Part shown: positions 59,501 to 64,000 of the stretch, piece by piece
Numbering within the stretch: the stretch's first letter is position 1
Layout of the letters: every line of letters begins with the position of its first letter
DNA from: Hydrogenimonas cancrithermarum
GTDB lineage: Bacteria > Campylobacterota > Campylobacteria > Campylobacterales > Hydrogenimonadaceae
Reading direction: 5' to 3'
Assembly (NCBI RefSeq): GCF_030296055.1
Contig: NZ_AP027370.1
Location: 558,001-622,000, forward strand
DNA: 64,000 nucleotides
The notes under the pieces: generated by a model
The model's database searches: none
What the model was told of the DNA's origin: nothing
What the model saw: only the letters and a program-made list of their open reading frames with translations
Made by a program: the position numbers and the translations under genes

Positions 59501-59644
59501 TCGGGCGTTATAAACCAGTGCTTTGGCCGTTTGGGTTCCATAATCGTTTTCGATGAAGGTAGCGGTGCCGATCGAAAAGGCGAATATCAGCATCATTACG
59601 ATGGCGCTATGCATCGAGAGAATGTAATCAGAGAGTTTTTTCAT
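56504..59644 (-). CDS. ccsBA: Fused cytochrome c biogenesis protein CcsBA (ResB-CcsA)
   Basis: 1046 residues. The N-terminal half is ResB-like (membrane helices with a long periplasmic domain); the C-terminal half is CcsA-like, with the tryptophan-rich heme-handling motif WGRYWGWDPKETW near residue 940 and flanking histidines. It exports heme and joins it to CxxCH motifs, such as that of the diguanylate cyclase at 15843. The fusion is typical of Campylobacterota. I chose ATG 59644, with GGAG eight bases upstream. Confidence 0.95.
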   Translation of the reverse strand: MKKLSDYILSMHSAIVMMLIFAFSIGTATFIENDYGTQTAKALVYNARWFEFLLLLLTVNLVSNIVRYRMWRPGKRLVFLFHAAFIVILVGAGITRYFGFEGIMHIREGAASNEIISDRTYLQIDAAKEGKHLVYAKPVLFSKIGSNRMLQDIRLDKETLTLEVLRYIPNAAEKIVVDEKGGPVISMMIASGEKPQQVILKAGESYETPAFVIAFEAAVQSDKPVIEIRMEKGELKAKLPFALQYLKMSDRSSGMVSQGEHELQTRHLYSGSGVNFVIKEALPHAKVIIASSEAKAGAPMMRSSLDAVELKLKLGKDSKIVTVYGSKGQPGEEVHVSLDGWDIAVSYGSRIIKLPFSLKLVDFQLERYPGSMSPSSYASEVVVVDPEKKVEMPFRIYMNHVLDYRGYRFFQSSYDMDEKGTILSVNHDPGTWPTYLGYLMLAIGMFGSMLTYSSRFQTLMRRARDLQKLARKCAPLFAVFAFGWMLPTPMHADETAQKYNLPVIQKAHAEQFGGLLVQDNGGRIEPIDTLAREVLRKVTRKEERFGLDADQIFLGMIIRPEQWQKVPMVKISLPGINKILGIDSKAKYAAFDDFFDFSKKESYKLGKMVEEITRKRPAERSTLDKEILKVDERVNVMYMTFTGSLLRIFPNPKDKTGRWYAPLDAIKHFDEKSGQFVQAILASYFSNIDSALKDGDWKKADKALEVIKQYQQFYGAAIIPTEGRIEAELWMNKNKPFQKLIPLYLGIGFILLMLSIYHIIKPKFNLKWPVRIAMALLIFGFFVHTFGLGLRWYISGHAPWSNGYESMLYIAWATLLAGFIFSKKSPITLAATGILSGLILFVAHLNWLDPEITNLVPVLKSYWLMIHVSLITASYGFLGLGALLAFITLWLYIIKHGENRADIEYSIRELTHINEMSLIFGLALLTVGNFLGGVWANESWGRYWGWDPKETWALVTILVYAVVIHIRFVKSMRGVFAFNVASLLAFSSVVMTYFGVNYYLSGMHSYAKGDPVPIPTFVYYVIGVVVVTIVLAYRKRELLPLNKANK

Positions 59645-59765
59645 AAGCGGACTCCGGCATTTGGACACCCTTCAAAGCGTGGGATATCCATTAATAATGC
59701 CGTTATAGTAGCGTAATTGAAGAGGTTGTCGGGTAAAGTGTGTATTTAAACTGTCGAAACAAGTT

Positions 59766-62447
59766 TCACTTCAGCTCACTCCAACGGTACCCGATGTTGA
59801 TACTCGTTTTCAAGGGCACATCGAGGGTTACCGTCTCCTCCATCATTTTGGAAAATCTGCCGGCCAACGCTTCCGCATCATCCGATTTTATCTCGAAAAT
59901 TAATTCATCATGAATCTGGAGCAGAATCGCGGCATCGAGCGATTCCTCTTTGATTACCCGATGGATATTCAGCATTGCCATTTTGATCAGGTCGGCTGTA
60001 CTCCCCTGAAAAACGGTATTTCCCGCTTCGCGAAGATAGGCGGCCAGCTGCATGGCGTTTGCATGTTCGAAATCGAAATATCGCCGGCGTCCCAGAAGGG
60101 TTTCGACATACCCCTGCTCCTTCGCCTTCGCTTCGATCGATTCGAGATATGCCTTGACGGTCGGGAACGACGCGAAGTAGTTTTCGATGATCGCTTTGGC
60201 CTCCTTGGTGGAAATACCCAGCGTCTGGGCCAGTTTGCGGCTTCCCATTCCATAGAGCAGGCCGAAGTTGACCGTTTTGGCGATATTTCGCTTCGCTTGC
60301 GCCTCTTCTGCCCCGAAAAGTTTGACCGCCGTCTCCATATGGATATCTTTGTTCTGCCGAAACGCTTCCGTCAAGACCGGGTCACCGGAAAAGTGCGCCA
60401 GAAAACGGAGTTCGATCTGCGAATAGTCGATGCCTGCCAGCAGATACCCCTCACTGGCGACAAACCCCTCGCGAATGCGCCTGCCCTCTTCCGTCTTCAC
60501 CGGAATGTTCTGAAGATTCGGATTTTTGCTGCTCAGACGCCCGGTCGCCGTACCCGTCTGGATGAACGAAGTGTAGATCCGGTGTTTCGGATCTTTCCGT
60601 CCCAGTTTCAACAGCGGATCGATGTAGGTGCTCATCAGTTTGTGAAGTTCGCGATAGTCGAGAATTTTCTCGATGATCGGGTGTTCCCCTTTGAGCGTAT
60701 CAAGGACCTTCTCGTTGGTGCTGTAACCGCCGGATTTGGTCTTTTTCCCGCCCGGAAGCCCAAGATGGGCGAAGAGAATCTCTCCCAGCTGTTTGGGAGA
60801 GTTGATGTTGAACTCGCGGCCCGCCAGAAGGTAGATCTGTGACGTCAGGCTCCCGAGACGCTCGGATATCTCCTCTTTCAGTTCTTCGAACCTTGCGATG
60901 TCGATCGCGATGCCGTGCCGCTCCATGCAGATGAGAAGGTTGACGAAGGGATACTCCACTTTGTGCGCCTCTTCGATCAGATGTTCCGCTCCCTGGAGTC
61001 GAAGCATTTCGGTCAGTTTGAAGTAGAGCCTGTAACTCATCCAGGCATCTTCAGCTGCATATTCCGTCGCCGACTCGATCGGAACGGTGCTGAAGTTCTC
61101 TCCCTTTTTAACCGTATCTTTGAATGCGACCATGTCGTGGTCGAAATAACGCAGCGCCAGACGATCGAGTCCGACGGCACCTTCCGGATCGACAAGCCAC
61201 GCCAGCAGCATCGTGTCGGCGAACGGCTCCACTTCATCGAATCCGAAAACCTGATACACAAGTCCCAGGTCGAACTTCATATTGTGGCCGAAAAAACGCT
61301 TTTTCAGGAGGATTTCGAACGCTCTTTTCGCATCGCTCAGTGCGATCTGCCGACCGACGCCGAGATAATTGTGTGCGATCGGAACGTAGTAGGCTTTCGA
61401 TTCGTCGAAACAGAAGCTGAAGCCGACCAGTGCGGCGCTTTTGGTGTCGAGCGCATCCGTTTCGGTATCGATCGCCACGGGAGTTTCGTCGTCGATCCCC
61501 TCCAGAATTTCGAAAAGCTTCCCGGCATCGTCGATCAAAACGGCCTCGAAGCTCTGCCTTTCCCTCTTCACCGGTGCCGAAGTTTCCCCCGTCTCTTTCC
61601 CGAGACGCCGCAGAATATTGCGAAGTTCATACCGCTTTAGTTCATCCCTGATCTTGAGCAGCGGATCGCTCGGTGGCATTCTGAACGCAGTCAGATCGCA
61701 GTTATCGAAAATGTCGTCCCGAAGCGTCACCAGCTCCCTGCTGCGGTAGGCGTCCGCTTTGTGCTCGATCAGAAGATTTCTGATCCGATCCGGCTTCACC
61801 TCATCGATATGGTCGTAGATCCCGTCGAGCGTGCCAAACTGCGTCAGCAGCTTGACGGCTGTTTTCGGACCGATCCCCGGTACACCCGGTACATTGTCCG
61901 AACTGTCCCCGATCAGCGCCTGGTAATCGGTGAACTGTTTCGGATGGATTCCATATTTCTGCACACAGGCATCTTCGTCGATCTCCACTTTTTTTATCGG
62001 GTCGAAGAGAACGACACGCCCGTCGTCGATGAGCTGGTAGAGATCTTTGTCGTGGCTTACGATGCGCACTCTGATCCCCTGTTCTTTGGCACACTTGACC
62101 ATCGAAGCGATAACGTCATCCGCTTCGTAACCTTCCAGGCTCAGTTTGCTCAGCCCCATTTTCTCGATCCACTCGATCGCCACGGGAAGCTGCTGTTTCA
62201 GCTCAGGCGGCGCTTCGGGACGCTGCGCTTTGTAGTTCGGGTCGATCTTTTGACGGAAACTGGGGCCCGGTGCATCGAGCGCGAAAAGCAGATAGTCGGT
62301 CGGGTACTCTTTTTCGAGATTGTGGATCAGATTTGCGAAACCGGTCAACAGGCCGGTGGGAAAACCTTCGGAGTTTTTGAGTGGAGGAAGGGCGTAGAAG
62401 CTTCTGAAAAAGAAGCCAAAGGTATCGATAACGGTCAGTGTCTTCAT
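59766..62447 (-). CDS. polA: DNA polymerase I
   Basis: 893 residues. 5'-3' exonuclease (TVIDTFGFFFRSFYALP; LIGDSSDNVPGVPGIGPKTA), 3'-5' exonuclease with its DTETDALD metal motif (so proofreading is probably active), and polymerase with motif A DYSQIELR, motif B KTVNFGLLYGMG and motif C QIHDELIFE. It fills gaps in repair and replaces primers. ATG 62447 gives the family start; it follows the HDOD gene after 4 bases. Confidence 0.97.
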   Translation of the reverse strand: MKTLTVIDTFGFFFRSFYALPPLKNSEGFPTGLLTGFANLIHNLEKEYPTDYLLFALDAPGPSFRQKIDPNYKAQRPEAPPELKQQLPVAIEWIEKMGLSKLSLEGYEADDVIASMVKCAKEQGIRVRIVSHDKDLYQLIDDGRVVLFDPIKKVEIDEDACVQKYGIHPKQFTDYQALIGDSSDNVPGVPGIGPKTAVKLLTQFGTLDGIYDHIDEVKPDRIRNLLIEHKADAYRSRELVTLRDDIFDNCDLTAFRMPPSDPLLKIRDELKRYELRNILRRLGKETGETSAPVKRERQSFEAVLIDDAGKLFEILEGIDDETPVAIDTETDALDTKSAALVGFSFCFDESKAYYVPIAHNYLGVGRQIALSDAKRAFEILLKKRFFGHNMKFDLGLVYQVFGFDEVEPFADTMLLAWLVDPEGAVGLDRLALRYFDHDMVAFKDTVKKGENFSTVPIESATEYAAEDAWMSYRLYFKLTEMLRLQGAEHLIEEAHKVEYPFVNLLICMERHGIAIDIARFEELKEEISERLGSLTSQIYLLAGREFNINSPKQLGEILFAHLGLPGGKKTKSGGYSTNEKVLDTLKGEHPIIEKILDYRELHKLMSTYIDPLLKLGRKDPKHRIYTSFIQTGTATGRLSSKNPNLQNIPVKTEEGRRIREGFVASEGYLLAGIDYSQIELRFLAHFSGDPVLTEAFRQNKDIHMETAVKLFGAEEAQAKRNIAKTVNFGLLYGMGSRKLAQTLGISTKEAKAIIENYFASFPTVKAYLESIEAKAKEQGYVETLLGRRRYFDFEHANAMQLAAYLREAGNTVFQGSTADLIKMAMLNIHRVIKEESLDAAILLQIHDELIFEIKSDDAEALAGRFSKMMEETVTLDVPLKTSINIGYRWSELK

Positions 62448-62451
62448 ACGG

Positions 62452-63270
62452 CTATCGGTTCCACCATTCATTCAAGTCGTTCAGTATGGAAGCGAGTTCC
62501 GCTTCGGGCAATCCCGCCTTGAGCGCCAGGTTCAAAGCCCGCTTTCGGCTTTTCTCACCCAGCGGATCCCGTACATTGACAGCTTCCGATGCGATCCGCA
62601 ATACCCACGTGTCCTCTTTCGCATCCCCATCGGCCTGGTTCGGCATATCGGACCACCGGATAAGATCGGAGAAGTACGGATCGAAATCCCAATGCAGAAG
62701 CATCGCCGCACTCACTTCGGCAGTCGTCGCATCGATATAGTTTCTTTCGATTTCGCGAATATCCCAACCCGCTTCCAGTTCGGCCTTGAATGGGGCATCT
62801 TCCCCTTCTCTGAGCAATTCGTCGGAAATGACGATCTTCCCGATCTCCTGCAAAAGCGCCAGGAGTCTGATACGTTCCGCTTTGGAAGGATTGATCCGGG
62901 TCATCCATCGTTCCGCCAGCATGCTTTGGAACTGCGAAATTTTCGCAAACGTTTCGCTGCTCATACCATAGGGGTCGAGATTGGTACGCAGCATATTCCG
63001 TACCGAAAGGTTGATGACGAGATCTTTGACGCTCCGCATGCCCAGAAGAGAGACCGCCTGTTCTACACTGGTGATCTCTTTGCGTAGGCCGTAAAACGCA
63101 GAATTGAGAAGTTTCAACAGATCGGCGACGACCATCGGATCTTTTTCGACGATCGTGGCGATCTTTTTACTGCTTACATTGGGATCGAGATAGGCCTTTT
63201 CGATCTCCACAACCGTCTGGGGAAGCGGAGGAAGCGAACTTATCCGTTGAACCAATTGAGAATTCATCAT
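62452..63270 (-). CDS. HDOD-domain signalling protein (second copy)
   Basis: 272 residues, a paralogue of the HDOD protein at 23398. Shared pattern: SLPPLPQTVVEIEKAYLDPN, KDPMVVADLLKLLNSAFYG, ITSVEQAVSLLGMRSVKDL and RTNLDPYGM. As in other HDOD proteins, the HD metal site is incomplete. It is encoded just upstream of polA. The 74 bases upstream contain only AT-rich sequence, presumably its promoter. Confidence 0.88.
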   Translation of the reverse strand: MMNSQLVQRISSLPPLPQTVVEIEKAYLDPNVSSKKIATIVEKDPMVVADLLKLLNSAFYGLRKEITSVEQAVSLLGMRSVKDLVINLSVRNMLRTNLDPYGMSSETFAKISQFQSMLAERWMTRINPSKAERIRLLALLQEIGKIVISDELLREGEDAPFKAELEAGWDIREIERNYIDATTAEVSAAMLLHWDFDPYFSDLIRWSDMPNQADGDAKEDTWVLRIASEAVNVRDPLGEKSRKRALNLALKAGLPEAELASILNDLNEWWNR

Positions 63271-63344
63271 AGATCTGCCTTAAAAAATTGGGATGTTTTT
63301 GGAAGTGGTTCAGTATAACAAATCGGAGTTTAAACGCCTCCCCC

Positions 63345-63755
63345 TCAGGAGCCGAATTTGACACTTTCCGAACGTGAGCGGCGCTTGGCCTTCTTTTTGG
63401 CCTGTTCACGGTTGAAGGAGAAAATGGCATAGATCGCCCAGGCAAGAAACATCGAAGCGAGTACTTCGTAACCGATCGCCCACATCATGAAAAACCCGAT
63501 CACGTCGCCTTTTGCGATCACGGTGAAAAGATCGCTCAAACTCCCCTTCGCCGTAATTGCAAGCATGACGATCGTCCCGGTGACATAGGGTGCGAAGGTA
63601 AAATAGATTGCGGCTTTGATATAGGCGTATTTCGGATCACCGCCGACAAGATCGGCAACCGTGAGCTGTTGATGCAGAAAATCTCCGTGATTTTCATACA
63701 TCAGCTCTTTGTATTTGGGCATCGATTTGTAAAATTTCGTTCTTTTTGCAGCCAT
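63345..63755 (-). CDS. Conserved membrane protein, unknown function
   Basis: 136 residues from ATG 63755; a GTG at 63764 is the alternative. A basic N-terminus of about 45 residues (KFYKSMPKYKELMYENHGDF) is followed by two to three membrane helices (about 45-70, 82-112) and a very basic C-terminal tail (AKKKAKRRSRSESVKFGS). It is probably specific to this phylum; I do not recognise it. Confidence 0.75.
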   Translation of the reverse strand: MAAKRTKFYKSMPKYKELMYENHGDFLHQQLTVADLVGGDPKYAYIKAAIYFTFAPYVTGTIVMLAITAKGSLSDLFTVIAKGDVIGFFMMWAIGYEVLASMFLAWAIYAIFSFNREQAKKKAKRRSRSESVKFGS

Positions 63756-63909
63756 AACTTTCACTTTCGTAAGGGTTGACCGGCCCGGAACCCGAAAATT
63801 TTAAATTCTGTATTGTCTTGTTATTGTAGCATAAACAACCAAGATGCCATTGAAACTGTCGCCCGAAAACCATGCTTTGAGGAAAAAACCTCGCCGCTCC
63901 AGTGAATTT

Positions 63910-64000
63910 TCACGATCGCTTCGTCGAGCCGGCTCGAAGCCCAAGCTCCTTGGCGAGAAACTCTCCGGTATAACTACCGCTTTTTTTATGGTTTTTCGCA
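63910..64000 (-). CDS. uvrA: Excinuclease ABC subunit A, last 29 codons (5' part outside window)
   Basis: The minus strand reads AKNHKKSGSYTGEFLAKELG, then LRAGSTKRS and a stop at 63910-63912. The SGSYTGEFLAKEL pattern is the typical UvrA C-terminus. Only this tail is inside the window. The 154 bases between it and the membrane protein gene hold a short GAGG/CCTC hairpin around 63880-63893 and nothing else that I recognise. Confidence 0.8.
   Translation of the reverse strand, partial: AKNHKKSGSYTGEFLAKELGLRAGSTKRS

Overview
This window looks like a chromosome segment of a Campylobacterota (epsilonproteobacterial) bacterium. The markers are HobA, the DUF1882 protein, a fused CcsBA cytochrome-c synthetase, a class II DAHP synthase, a folate synthase with a long N-terminal extension, and gene orders that I recall from Campylobacter and Helicobacter (rppH-lysC-hobA-holB-folP-ligA-tlyA-ribF-cmoA with divergent hemW-tatB-tatC-queA; holA-rpsF-ssb-rpsR; fur-lysS-glyA-DUF1882-SPOR-aroE). 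The sequence is clearly more GC-rich than Campylobacter or Helicobacter, which suggests a free-living, perhaps vent-type genus; the species cannot be named from this window. Genes are packed very tightly, with many 1-30 bp overlaps. I see no rRNA, tRNA, CRISPR array or intact insertion sequence.

Layout. 1-447: end of a DHH-family phosphoesterase. 483-2436: a PAS protein and a zinc-binding-type chemoreceptor forming a split energy-taxis receptor. 2463-11341 (minus strand): housekeeping operon rppH, lysC, hobA, holB, folP, lipoprotein, ligA, tlyA, ribF, cmoA. 11436-15790 (plus): hemW, tatB, tatC, queA, a 49-residue membrane protein missed by length cut-offs, and exonuclease III. 15843-17684: a diguanylate cyclase with a periplasmic c-heme motif. 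17678-23219 (minus): ilvC, polysaccharide deacetylase, DASS transporter, dprA, PEBP protein, small membrane protein, ruvX. 23398-28451 (plus): HDOD protein, rnr, holA, rpsF, ssb, rpsR. 28444-32875 (minus): a YfgM-like and a BamB-like protein, a hypothetical, coaX, hisG, a methyltransferase, endonuclease V. 32952-36149 (plus): gatC, an ArsC-like protein, pilT, DAHP synthase. 36295-44794 (plus): GGDEF protein, CvpA, fur, lysS, glyA, DUF1882, SPOR, trpE, aroE; then recR on the minus strand.

45361-53460 is an accessory region. A minus-strand operon encodes a response regulator, a sensor kinase, a PepSY protein, a tiny lipoprotein, TolC and a membrane-fusion protein cut after about 65 residues; the cut joins the frameshifted C-terminus of an integron-integrase-like tyrosine recombinase. 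Divergent from it lies an ABC ATPase / membrane-fusion protein / FtsX-type permease exporter. The right edge holds a nitrilase pseudogene that has lost its catalytic-cysteine segment. The backbone resumes with a siroheme nitrite/sulfite reductase, dnaJ, ccsBA, polA, a second HDOD protein, a membrane protein and the last 29 codons of uvrA.

The most unusual signals are the remodelled export island with its integrase scar and a 22-bp palindrome at the divergent promoter; a 16-bp perfect hairpin that encloses the start codon and Shine-Dalgarno sequence of hobA; three intergenic elements built of degenerate 7-bp repeats around hairpins; a recR promoter that would give a leaderless message; and the diguanylate cyclase that pairs a periplasmic heme motif with a four-cysteine cytoplasmic domain.
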